Assembly: GCF_002864045.1 (NCBI RefSeq)
Contig: NZ_PJPV01000018.1
Coordinates: 1 to 64,000 of the forward strand
From: Endozoicomonas acroporae
GTDB lineage: Bacteria > Pseudomonadota > Gammaproteobacteria > Pseudomonadales > Endozoicomonadaceae
Direction of reading: 5' to 3'
DNA length: 64,000 nucleotides
In this document: positions 1 through 7,316 of the stretch, one piece after another
How the letters are laid out: the number at the start of each line of letters is the position of its first letter
How positions within the stretch are numbered: position 1 is the stretch's first letter
Translations under genes and position numbers: made by a program
Notes under the pieces: model-generated
What the model was told of the DNA's origin: nothing
Database searches by the model: none
Seen by the model: only the letters and a program-made list of their open reading frames with translations

Positions 1-104
1 GCAGACATCCTGAAATCCATATGAAACGGCGAAGAGCCTGAATCTTTAACCGCTTCGGAATAAACCAACTGTCTGGCTGCCTTCGGTAGACCCTGTAAAA
101 TCGA

Positions 105-110
105 TATAAT
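105..110 (+). promoter_or_regulatory. possible -10 element upstream of nadD-like gene
   Basis: A perfect TATAAT lies about 50 bases upstream of the first gene. The matching -35 region is poor (near TTCGGT), so this is only a candidate promoter. The rest of positions 1-157 shows no gene I can identify. Confidence 0.3.
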
Positions 111-157
111 CAGGCCACGCTTTTGTCAGCGCGGATACCATCAAACACGGAGACTCA

Positions 158-733
158 ATGATGAGCCCTATCAAGCTGGGTGTTTTTGGCTCAGCATTTG
201 ACCCACCAACACTTGGGCATCTGGATGTGTTACAACAGGCAGCCACCTGCCATGACTGCATCCTGCTGGTTCCCAGTGCCTTTCATGCTTTTGACAAAAA
301 CCCTCTGCCATTCGGCCTCCGTGTGCAGATGCTGCAATGCTTTATTGATGAAGCAGAGGCTGGCTGCCCCCTGGAGGTATGTGATCTGGAGGCAGAACTG
401 CTGGAACAGAACCCCGGCAGGCCGGTATACACCTATGACCTGATGGCAGCCTTGACCAGTCAGTACCGGGATAAAGCCACACTGTCCTTCATCAGAGGGC
501 CGGATAATGCCAGGCCGGAAACCTGGAACCGATTTTATAAATCGCAGGAAATTGAGGAAACGTGGCCGATCTTTACCGCCACTGAACGGGTGGCCATCCG
601 CAGCAGTGAGGTCCGCAATATTCTTGAATCCGAAAAAATAGCCGATGATCTTCAGCAGGGGTTGAATATGCTGCTACCTTCTGTTCAGGCGTTTATTATC
701 AATAACAACTTATACCAGACAGGGAACCCATGA
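158..733 (+). CDS. nadD: nicotinate/nicotinamide-nucleotide adenylyltransferase-like protein
   Basis: Predicted nucleotidyltransferase of the NadD/NMNAT family, which joins nicotinate (or nicotinamide) mononucleotide to AMP in NAD synthesis. The nucleotide-binding signature GVFGSAFDPPTLGH is at residues 8-21, with the (H/T)xGH catalytic element. A degenerate ISSTxIR-like motif, IRSSEVR, lies near residue 150. At 191 residues it is slightly short for NadD, and GSAFDPPT differs from the usual GGTFDPVH, so it may be a second, divergent paralogue. A GGAG ribosome site at 149-152 serves the start at 158 (or the ATG at 161). The stop overlaps the next gene in ATGA, so it is translationally coupled to a Nudix ADP-ribose pyrophosphatase. 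That pairing supports an NAD-related role; the exact substrate is inferred. Confidence 0.8.
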   Translation: MMSPIKLGVFGSAFDPPTLGHLDVLQQAATCHDCILLVPSAFHAFDKNPLPFGLRVQMLQCFIDEAEAGCPLEVCDLEAELLEQNPGRPVYTYDLMAALTSQYRDKATLSFIRGPDNARPETWNRFYKSQEIEETWPIFTATERVAIRSSEVRNILESEKIADDLQQGLNMLLPSVQAFIINNNLYQTGNP

Positions 734-1344
734 AGCTTTCAGGTCTTGATGCCCGCGATGTACAGGTTCAGGAAGAGGCAAAGGTTTATTCAGGCTTTCT
801 GAAGCTCTTTAAATACACGATTACGCATCGGCTCTTTAACGGGGGAGTCAGCCGTCCCCTGATCCGTGAAGCCACCGTCAGGCCACCCTCTGTGGGCGTT
901 ATATTGTTTGATCCGGTTCATGACCAAGTGGTTCTGGTGGAGCAATTCCGCATGGGACCTTTTTTGAGTGACGATGACCCCTGGTTGCTGGAAGTGGTTG
1001 CCGGCATCAGTGAGCCTGGCGAAACCCTGGAAGAAGTTGCCCTGCGCGAAGTAGAGGAAGAGACCGGTTATCAGATTACCTCATTAATGCCGGTCTCTGA
1101 TTTCTATGTCAGCCCCGGAGCCAGTAACGAAAAACTCAAGCTTTTCTGTGGTCTGGTAGACGCCACGGCTGCTGGCGGCATTTTTGGTGTTGCCGATGAA
1201 GGTGAGGATATCAAGGTTCATGTTCTTCCCTTCCGGGAAGCTTATGATATGGTGGAAGACGGAAGGATTGCCAATGCTCCAGCGGTCATTGCACTGCAAT
1301 GGCTTAAGCTGCATCACCATGAGTTATGCCAACATGAAAAATAA
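730..1344 (+). CDS. nudF: ADP-ribose pyrophosphatase (Nudix hydrolase)
   Basis: Hydrolyses ADP-ribose to AMP and ribose 5-phosphate in the cytoplasm. A perfect Nudix box (GX5EX7REUXEEXGU) occupies residues 92-114, with REVEEE supplying the metal-binding glutamates. The length of 204 residues and the N-terminal beta-rich region (YSGFLKLFKYTITH) fit the NudF subfamily. It starts at the ATG that overlaps the stop of the upstream adenylyltransferase gene, and its 3' end overlaps the start of the following lipoprotein gene, so the three probably form an operon. Confidence 0.9.
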   Translation: MKLSGLDARDVQVQEEAKVYSGFLKLFKYTITHRLFNGGVSRPLIREATVRPPSVGVILFDPVHDQVVLVEQFRMGPFLSDDDPWLLEVVAGISEPGETLEEVALREVEEETGYQITSLMPVSDFYVSPGASNEKLKLFCGLVDATAAGGIFGVADEGEDIKVHVLPFREAYDMVEDGRIANAPAVIALQWLKLHHHELCQHEK

Positions 1345-1900
1345 CCTCTTCCCAACCTGGCTCCGGCAACGGTATGCCTTTATCTTTATTGTCAGCTTTT
1401 TTGCGGTGACGCTCGCTGGATGCCAAACGAACGGCAAGATTTTCCCTGAATTGAAGCAGGAAAAGCTCACGAAGGATAATAATTGGACCGTATTACCCTT
1501 TATCAGCCACGCTAAAGTTCCATACGAGGATCTTATTCAGCTTGAACGTATGTTGTTGGTCCAACTGCCCTCGAAAGGTATAAAAAACCCTACAATTTAT
1601 CACTTACCTAAAACTTTCTCGGTTCCGGATTACCTTTCCGAGGTCTTCCAGGTTGAGCAAGCCCGCGTGTGGGCCATCAGTCAACACATCAAGTACTCCA
1701 TATCTGCTGAAATTCTTGAATGGCGCTATGACCAGCAGAATCGCTTTTCCACAGCTCTGAGCTTGAAAGTTAATGATTTATCATCGGGAGACCTGGTTTG
1801 GAGCATAGATGGCCTGGGAGAAGGGCGACCTGGTGAAGCGGCCTACGACGTGAGCCGCAAACTGATTGCTGATCTGGTGGCTGCCATGCCGCTTCAATAA
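1334..1900 (+). CDS. putative outer-membrane lipoprotein
   Basis: A 188-residue protein with a hydrophobic signal segment (residues 14-27) ending in the lipobox LAGC, so Cys30 is the likely lipidated residue. The mature part is alpha/beta with a pattern (WTVLPF near the N-terminus, ILEWRY and DLVWSIDG later) reminiscent of LpoB/CsgG-type lipoproteins; that resemblance is from memory and weak. The start at 1334 gives a normal signal peptide and overlaps nudF by 11 bases; the ATG at 1319 is an alternative. Its place directly behind nudF suggests co-transcription, not a shared function. Confidence 0.75.
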   Translation: MKNNLFPTWLRQRYAFIFIVSFFAVTLAGCQTNGKIFPELKQEKLTKDNNWTVLPFISHAKVPYEDLIQLERMLLVQLPSKGIKNPTIYHLPKTFSVPDYLSEVFQVEQARVWAISQHIKYSISAEILEWRYDQQNRFSTALSLKVNDLSSGDLVWSIDGLGEGRPGEAAYDVSRKLIADLVAAMPLQ

Positions 1901-1954
1901 GCACAGCGGCACCGGAAAACGGATACCAATTAATCAAAAACGAGAGAAAAGGAC

Positions 1955-2299
1955 ATGCTCTACGTACTCAGGGATGATAACAATCAGGTGTGTGCCGTTT
2001 CAGAGAAACCGCTGTCCAATGAGTGGCAACAGACCGGGATGGACGACGAAAGCCTGATGCTCTTTCTGCACAATAATCCGGAAATCAGCACCGGCATTAT
2101 GACGTCTTCCGATGCCGATTTTATCCGGGTACTTGAAGATGTGATTGATCTGTTAATTGATAAGCAGATCATCCAGTTCACCGAGTTTCCGGATGCCGTT
2201 CAGGCAAAACTGCTCCATCGTCGCAGATATCGTGAAAGTCTCAGGAGTAATGCGGATACTACGCAGCTTCTGGAAGACGGTGATGACAGCATCTTTTAA
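1955..2299 (+). CDS. conserved hypothetical protein, 114 aa
   Basis: Small acidic soluble protein with no signal peptide or membrane segment. It starts MLYVLRD and carries a central block SSDADFIRVLEDVIDLLID followed by QAKLLHRR. This matches my memory of a conserved gammaproteobacterial family of unknown function sometimes mislabelled 'tryptophan synthase subunit beta'. The ribosome site AAAAGG lies just upstream of the ATG. It sits 54 bases after the lipoprotein gene and is probably the last gene of the nadD-like operon. No reaction can be assigned. Confidence 0.75.
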   Translation: MLYVLRDDNNQVCAVSEKPLSNEWQQTGMDDESLMLFLHNNPEISTGIMTSSDADFIRVLEDVIDLLIDKQIIQFTEFPDAVQAKLLHRRRYRESLRSNADTTQLLEDGDDSIF

Positions 2300-2309
2300 C
2301 TGAAAATCT

Positions 2310-2331
2310 GCCATCGTCAGAGTCAGATGGC
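2310..2331. terminator. weak hairpin between convergent genes
   Basis: GCCATC at 2310-2315 pairs with GATGGC at 2326-2331 between the convergent ends of the 114-aa gene and def. There is no strong T-run on either side, so its role as a terminator is tentative. Confidence 0.35.
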
Positions 2332-2364
2332 TTTCACATGAATTCTCAATGCCTGGTCAGCAGG

Positions 2365-2976
2365 CTATCTTTCCGCCGAAATCATCCCCGGTGGTGTCAT
2401 TCGGGCATTGATGGTTGGCCAGTTTTCCGGCCAACAGCTTTGGGTTTCCATTGATATATTGGGCACCATCAGCGTTGTTTCATCAATCCGTTCCGGAAAC
2501 AAGATCCCGTCCAGGTGATCAATTTCATGCAGCATAACCCTGGCGGCAAACCCATCCAGAACAGCCTCAATAATATTGCCCTGATCATCAAAGCCCCTGA
2601 CTTTCACGTTTGCCGGTCTGTTCACCCATCCTCTGATACCCGGAACGGACAAGCATCCCTCCCATGTCCAGCAGGTTTCCTCACTGACTTCTATGATCTG
2701 GGGATTGATCCAGAATGAAAGCGGAATATCGGGCACGACGGGATAACGTGATTTCGTCTCCTCAGTCACTCCTATGCACAATACCCTTGCCCCCCAGCCA
2801 ATCTGAGGCGCGGCAATACCAATACCGTTTGCCTCAATTTGCCTGTTACGCAGAGTCTGGAGATTGTGCTGGAAATCATCGGTCAATATATCATCAACCC
2901 ACACCTGTTGATGTTGCTGAAAAAGCAGGGGATCACCCATGATGACCAGATCCGGGCTATCAGGCAAACGCATCAT
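2365..2976 (-). CDS. def: peptide deformylase
   Basis: Removes the formyl group from the N-terminal methionine of new proteins. All three family motifs are present. GIGIAAPQIG is at residues 51-60. EGCLS is near 106-110 and supplies the Cys metal ligand. HEIDH is at 150-154 and supplies two His ligands and the catalytic Glu. The length of about 203 residues is on the long side because of a C-terminal tail after the metal site. The double ATG at 2976/2973 is preferred over a TTG at 3009. It is not next to fmt, as the main def usually is, so it may be an additional copy. It is convergent with the 114-aa gene and divergent from purU. Confidence 0.9.
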   Translation of the reverse strand: MMRLPDSPDLVIMGDPLLFQQHQQVWVDDILTDDFQHNLQTLRNRQIEANGIGIAAPQIGWGARVLCIGVTEETKSRYPVVPDIPLSFWINPQIIEVSEETCWTWEGCLSVPGIRGWVNRPANVKVRGFDDQGNIIEAVLDGFAARVMLHEIDHLDGILFPERIDETTLMVPNISMETQSCWPENWPTINARMTPPGMISAER

Positions 2977-3137
2977 TACAAGAACCGCTCCACATCTGGT
3001 TATAATCAATCAGTGTAACTTAATGACCCCGCAGAACGGTGAAAATTCCACTGAAGCACTGATCAGCATCAGGCAAAATATGATTTCATAGCGACTACTA
3101 CTTATAATTGCTGCTCAATTTACGTTTATTAAGCACC

Positions 3138-3992
3138 ATGAACAGAACTTATCGTTTACTTGTTTCCTGCCCGGACGCTACAGGCATCGTAGCCACCGTC
3201 AGTGACTTTATCGCCAGACACGGCGGCTGGATTGTTGAAGCCAATCACCACGCTGATCCAGTGACCGGGCGCTTTTACATGCGCAATGAAATCAAAGCGG
3301 ACAGTCTGCCTTTTTCTCTGGATGAATTTAAACATCATTTCACCCCTGCTGCTGAAAAGCTCAGTCTGGACTGGCGCATCAATGACTCAGGAGTTCCCCA
3401 GCGTGTTGCCCTTCTGGCCAGTAAAGAGGCCCACTGCCTGTCTGACCTGCTTTACCGCTGGCGAAGTGGCGACCTGAAAATGGAAATACCCTGTGTCATC
3501 TCCAATCATGAAGATTTGCGCAGCTATGTGGAGTGGCATGGTATTCCCTATCACCATGTACCTGTGGATAAAGGGGATAAGGCATCGGCCTTTGAGGCAA
3601 TGACATCACTGCTGGAACAGTACAGTGTTGATACAGTTGTACTTGCACGTTATATGCAAATTTTGCCACCGCAACTGTGTGAGCAGTATGCCGACCGTGT
3701 CATTAATATCCATCACAGCTTTCTGCCTTCTTTTGTGGGTGCCAAGCCCTATCATCAGGCCTACGAGCGAGGCGTTAAGCTGGTGGGTGCCACCTGCCAC
3801 TACGTGACGGAAATCCTTGATGCGGGCCCGATCATCGAGCAGGACGTCATCCGGGTTGGGCATCACCACCTGCCAGAAGATATGGTGCGCTTAGGAAAGG
3901 ATGTCGAGAAAAGTGTACTGGCACGGGGATTGAGGTATCACATCGAAGACCGGGTTATTGTTGATGGCAGCAAGACCATTATTTTAGGATAG
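3138..3992 (+). CDS. purU: formyltetrahydrofolate deformylase
   Basis: Hydrolyses 10-formyl-tetrahydrofolate to formate and tetrahydrofolate, supplying formate for PurT and balancing one-carbon pools. An N-terminal ACT domain (residues 5-80, starting YRLLVSCPDATGIVATV) is followed by a formyltransferase-fold catalytic domain. Key segments are VLARYMQILP, the catalytic-region NIHHSFLPSF and GATCHYVTEILDAGPIIEQD. The length of 284 residues fits the family (about 280). The ATG at 3138 was chosen over an upstream TTG because it gives the normal N-terminus. It stands alone, with divergent def upstream. Confidence 0.93.
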   Translation: MNRTYRLLVSCPDATGIVATVSDFIARHGGWIVEANHHADPVTGRFYMRNEIKADSLPFSLDEFKHHFTPAAEKLSLDWRINDSGVPQRVALLASKEAHCLSDLLYRWRSGDLKMEIPCVISNHEDLRSYVEWHGIPYHHVPVDKGDKASAFEAMTSLLEQYSVDTVVLARYMQILPPQLCEQYADRVINIHHSFLPSFVGAKPYHQAYERGVKLVGATCHYVTEILDAGPIIEQDVIRVGHHHLPEDMVRLGKDVEKSVLARGLRYHIEDRVIVDGSKTIILG

Positions 3993-4440
3993 TGCTATAC
4001 GATTGCCGCCATCCTGTGGATAAGCTGTGAAAGTCTGTGCATAAGCTATGAATACACAGGGTATAACCAATCCATGACGCAGATATCGCTCAGGGAAGAG
4101 TCATGAAACTACAGTCCTGCCCCTGTTGCCGGGGTAAAGCCATATTTGCCGACCTGATCATCGGCAAAGGCAGTCAACGGGTAAAAATGTGGCAGGTCAG
4201 CTGCACTGGCTGTGGTTTATCCACAGAGATGGACGAAGATAAAAGATATGTGGCAAAACGCTGGAATCTTCGCCAGGAGTACGCAAATCTGAAAATGTGG
4301 GTAACATTGCTGGCAGCCCTGCTGCCAGCGTCGATCATCATCAGTCTGCTGCTTGGCAACCTGATGGGTATCAGCCTGATCAGCTGAGTTTATCACTCTT
4401 CTTCACCGTACCCTGAATACAACTGGTGATGTTATCCACA
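3563..4440. promoter_or_regulatory. cluster of DnaA-box sequences
   Basis: The perfect 9-base DnaA box TTATCCACA, in either orientation, occurs at 3563-3571, 4015-4023, 4217-4225 and 4432-4440. A TTATGCACA variant is at 4036-4044. The two at 4015 and 4036 are in the short gap upstream of the 94-aa gene; the others are inside coding sequence. Four perfect copies in under 0.9 kb is far above chance (expected well below 0.1). The region is not especially AT-rich and lacks dnaA or gidA neighbours, so it is more likely a DnaA-binding or regulatory region than oriC. Confidence 0.45.
4103..4387 (+). CDS. small zinc-ribbon protein with one C-terminal membrane segment
   Basis: A 94-residue protein. 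The N-terminal half has two Cys pairs (SCPCCRGK and SCTGCG) and the segment YVAKRWN, a layout like Lar-type/zinc-ribbon small proteins. Residues 65-92 form a single hydrophobic segment (WVTLLAALLPASIIISLLL), so it is probably an inner-membrane-anchored zinc finger. It has a good GGGAAGAG ribosome site. Its last 8 bases overlap the 3' end of znuA on the other strand. The function is unknown; a zinc link is suggested only by its cysteines and its neighbour. Confidence 0.7.
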   Translation: MKLQSCPCCRGKAIFADLIIGKGSQRVKMWQVSCTGCGLSTEMDEDKRYVAKRWNLRQEYANLKMWVTLLAALLPASIIISLLLGNLMGISLIS

Positions 4441-5321
4441 AGCTGGTTGATAAACGTTGCATAGCTTTCAGGTCCGGATTGAATATTTTCTGCCAACGGG
4501 TCAAGCACACCAACCTGGACGGAAAGCCCTTCTGTCAGCCGCTCAATATAAGCAGGCTGGAACTGTGGCTCCCGGAAAATGCAAGCTGACCCCACTTTGT
4601 TCAACTGCCCTTTCAGGCTTACCAGGTGCCGGGCCCCGGGTTGCTGCTCAGGATTCAGGGTGAAATAGCCGGCAACTTCCAATCCATACTGCTCTTGTAA
4701 ATAGCCATAGGCATTATGAAAAACGAAAAATGGCTGCCTGCCTGATTGTTCTACTTTTTGACCGTTGCGTACGTCCGTCTGGTCCATGCTGTTCAGAAAC
4801 AGAGCAAGATTACGCTGATAGCGAGACTGGTTAACCTTGTCCACAGACATCAACACCCGGGCCATCTCTCTGGCAATAACCCTGGCGTTATCGGTGCTCA
4901 ACCAGATATGAGGGTCATAGTCACCATGATCGTGATGCTCTCCATGCTCGTGAATATGGTGCTCATGCTCTTCACTGCTGCGCAGGCGAATGCCATGCAT
5001 GTCCATCGCGGATACGGCTTTTACCCCCTTTGCCGAGGCCAGCATTTTTGGCAGAAAAGTCTCCATTGAAGGGCCTACCCAGAAAATGACATCCGCATTT
5101 CTTAACTTGCGGGCATCAGAGGGCTTGAGGCTATGGCTATGAGGTGAGCTTCCCGGAGGCAACAATACCTCAGTATGAGTCACCCCCTCCGTCACCGCCT
5201 GGGCAATCAGCTGCAAGGGCTTGATGCTGGCAAGAACCTTTGGTGGCTCAGCACTTGCGAAGCAGCTGACAGTCATTAGTAATGCTGTCATCAGCAACGG
5301 TTTAACAGGGACAAACTGCAT
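4380..5321 (-). CDS. znuA: zinc ABC transporter periplasmic binding protein
   Basis: Periplasmic solute-binding protein that captures zinc and delivers it to ZnuBC. The start at 5321 gives a typical signal peptide (MQFVPVKPLLMTALL...CFASA) before PPKVLASIKPL; longer starts add an unlikely leader. Family features are PPGSSPHSHSLKPSDA (first metal His), a His-rich loop with many HEH/HDH units in the middle, DPHIWLS (second His), and FVFHNAYGYL (third His). The ABC and permease genes are not adjacent; they are 45 kb away with zur. A Zur box lies 25 bases upstream of the start. Confidence 0.93.
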   Translation of the reverse strand: MQFVPVKPLLMTALLMTVSCFASAEPPKVLASIKPLQLIAQAVTEGVTHTEVLLPPGSSPHSHSLKPSDARKLRNADVIFWVGPSMETFLPKMLASAKGVKAVSAMDMHGIRLRSSEEHEHHIHEHGEHHDHGDYDPHIWLSTDNARVIAREMARVLMSVDKVNQSRYQRNLALFLNSMDQTDVRNGQKVEQSGRQPFFVFHNAYGYLQEQYGLEVAGYFTLNPEQQPGARHLVSLKGQLNKVGSACIFREPQFQPAYIERLTEGLSVQVGVLDPLAENIQSGPESYATFINQLVDNITSCIQGTVKKSDKLS

Positions 5322-5345
5322 ACAAAATCCGCTCTTTTGGAAAGC

Positions 5346-5358
5346 GTTATAATATAAC
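5346..5358. promoter_or_regulatory. Zur box upstream of znuA
   Basis: The palindromic GTTATAATATAAC is the exact reverse complement of the 13-mer upstream of zur at 50086-50098. It is in the position expected for an operator between the znuA promoter and start. The AT-rich GTTATAnTATAAC form resembles known gammaproteobacterial Zur sites. Confidence 0.85.
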
Positions 5359-5399
5359 ACTTCAATCTGAATAGGTATCAGGTGAGTGGTCTTCACTGG

Positions 5400-5717
5400 A
5401 TGCGATTAACACAGCAACAAGTTGAATTCTCCAGTGCCCACTGGAAAGGCTATCATTGAGCTATGGCAGGGCTTGGCTCCTTTGCTTTTGGAGACGCTGC
5501 CAGAAGGCGATTGGAGAAGTACAAAAGCAGATCGCATCTCACGCCCAAAAATGTGATCTGTTCAGAAATGGCTGTTCTTCTCTATCAGTTATTCGTGATT
5601 GAAGAAGACGAGAGTCAAGGTTTCATCAGACTTGACGCCAGACGGACGCTTCCCGGAACGCTGGCCTTATCCCTTTTTGAGGGTGCTCTTTGGAATCTCA
5701 TTGGCCGGGGAAAATAA
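5400..5717 (+). pseudogene. decayed fragment with a Cys-peptidase-like CSE motif
   Basis: An ATG at 5400 reads 19 codons (ending HWKGYH), meets a TGA at 5457, and the same frame continues from the ATG at 5463 for 84 residues. The second part has ICSEMAVLLYQ followed by RRTLPGTLALSLF, a pattern like the Cys half of permuted NlpC/P60 (YiiX-like) hydrolases. The His half expected upstream is missing because znuA and its promoter lie there. I read it as a truncated, interrupted remnant; a short intact 84-aa gene from 5463 is the alternative. The family assignment is a guess from motif shape. Confidence 0.35.
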
Positions 5718-5738
5718 TAGACACCTCCCCGGGCCAAT
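5700..5738. terminator. GC-rich hairpin at the end of the fragment
   Basis: ATTGGCC GGGG at 5700-5710 pairs with CCCC G GGCCAAT at 5727-5738, with one bulged base. It lies between the fragment above and the convergent effector gene. It looks like a transcription terminator but lacks a clear T-run. Confidence 0.45.
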
Positions 5739-5823
5739 AGCGATGGGGAAACAACCCGGTGTTAGCTATAAAAGTGCAAGCTCATTTCAGGATTTGCAAA
5801 TACTTTTTTGCAACAGAATCTGT

Positions 5824-7281
5824 TTAGACCTCTACTGGTCGTTCTCGCTCCCCTTTTACAGTGATGCCTCCGTCCGGGATCCAGAAAAAACTAACGGGCT
5901 CAAACTGTGTTGGTCTGATTTTGTCCTTAATCGTATCCCAGCACAGAGGTCTCGGGTCGTTGTCTCTCACCATAGTGCTGATTTTTCCATTCTTGCCAAA
6001 TTTGTTGCTCCAGGCGATTGTCTCGCTGCTTTCGACAAGCGTTCTGTTTTCCTCTCGCCTCAACCAATGAAAAGGGGCGGGTGTCTTTGATTTGTCCGCC
6101 AACAAACAGGCCAGATAGAATTCAGGCCGCTTGCCCGGCTCTCGGTCATTCAAAGATAATTCATCGATTCGCTCGACTCCATCTTGTTCAGCACCGCGTA
6201 TGTACATTTCCAGCATAACCCCGGCTTGGCGCTGCTGAAGGTTTTCAAGCCTTTGAATCTCTGATTGATTATTCTCTAGCTTGGCTGCCCAGAGTTTTTG
6301 CCCTATCGTCTCGTCAAAGACAAAGTTGTTGTCTATGGTTTTAGGGTCAACCAACTTATAATTCAATGATCGTCCCATCTCGGGCTGTTTTTTGTCCAGA
6401 TCGGGGTCATAGCAGCTCACTGCGTAAGCGTAACAATTGACGCCAGGATTTCCGTACCAGTTGACAGCAGAGCCTTTGCCGGGTGTACTATACAGCCGGT
6501 CCTCCATAGCATCAAACAACCGTTTCCCGAAAGTCGTTAATACAACTTCCGGGCCATGCCCTGCTCGGTTCTCGCGGCAACTATAGTCTTTCAAAGCTTC
6601 GTGAATATCGACTTTGCCGTCATTTTGGAGCGACTCAAGGTCGGTAACCAAGTCTGAAAGTACATGATAATTGCCGCCTGTTGCGGCAACCAGCACGTGA
6701 GCTTGAACCGCCAATCGGTCTTCCGGACCAAGCCTCAACATGGCGTCCGACAAAAAGGCGGCCTCCAGCCTGCTGTCCCGATCTGTGAACAGTTTGTCAA
6801 CCTTTCCTTCAACAAGTTCTGCGACTTCTTCAGGCAACTGCCTGATTGCTTCTTGTGATATGTCTTTTAGTTTTTGGATCTGAATGTCTTTGTGAAGATC
6901 CCGGATTCTATCGTACGGCAGAGTCCTCAGTTTTTCCTTCACCTCTTCGTGAAGAAGCTTGGCGACGACAACATCCGTCTTGGTGGAAAATGTGCCATGA
7001 GTAATGGTCTGTGTGACCTTTCCAATGATGGTTTCTACTTCATTATCCGTGAATCCGCTCTCGCGCAACGCACTTTCAACGTGCTCCCTGGCTCGCTTGG
7101 CCCGTGTTACGCCGCTAGTTCCAAACAACCACCCAGAACCCCACTTTATCTGAGATGTCTTTACGTAGATTGTCTTCCCTGTATTGTCGGTTGATTGGTC
7201 CGTGCGTAAATGCTCATTACCCTCCGCGGCTTCGGCAGCCTGTAAGATGTTGTGCAGTTTGTTATGCAGAATTTGATCCAT
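5824..7281 (-). CDS. candidate type III effector with Cys/His peptidase-like C-terminal domain
   Basis: A protein of about 485 residues with no signal peptide. Residues 1-200 are largely helical and charged. The C-terminal half carries NCYAYAV (Cys near 283), then FHWLRRE (His near 405) followed by an AWSNKFG...VRDND segment. The order Cys - aromatic/His-Trp-x-R - W-S-x-K-x-G - D resembles an uncharacterised papain-like family with NCYAYA and HxYRQD...WSHKPG motifs; this is from memory. ATG 7281 is preferred over GTG 7284. A CesT-type chaperone gene ends only 35 bases upstream on the same strand, the usual arrangement for a dedicated type III secretion chaperone and its cargo. The peptidase activity and secretion are inferred. 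Confidence 0.7.
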   Translation of the reverse strand: MDQILHNKLHNILQAAEAAEGNEHLRTDQSTDNTGKTIYVKTSQIKWGSGWLFGTSGVTRAKRAREHVESALRESGFTDNEVETIIGKVTQTITHGTFSTKTDVVVAKLLHEEVKEKLRTLPYDRIRDLHKDIQIQKLKDISQEAIRQLPEEVAELVEGKVDKLFTDRDSRLEAAFLSDAMLRLGPEDRLAVQAHVLVAATGGNYHVLSDLVTDLESLQNDGKVDIHEALKDYSCRENRAGHGPEVVLTTFGKRLFDAMEDRLYSTPGKGSAVNWYGNPGVNCYAYAVSCYDPDLDKKQPEMGRSLNYKLVDPKTIDNNFVFDETIGQKLWAAKLENNQSEIQRLENLQQRQAGVMLEMYIRGAEQDGVERIDELSLNDREPGKRPEFYLACLLADKSKTPAPFHWLRREENRTLVESSETIAWSNKFGKNGKISTMVRDNDPRPLCWDTIKDKIRPTQFEPVSFFWIPDGGITVKGERERPVEV

Positions 7282-7316
7282 CACTTGATTCTCTTAAGGG
7301 GATTGATTTGTGTTGT

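Noticed and set aside
3993-4102. Replication origin suggested by DnaA boxes
   Set aside because: No AT-rich unwinding region, no dnaA/dnaN/gidA neighbours; kept only as a DnaA-binding cluster.
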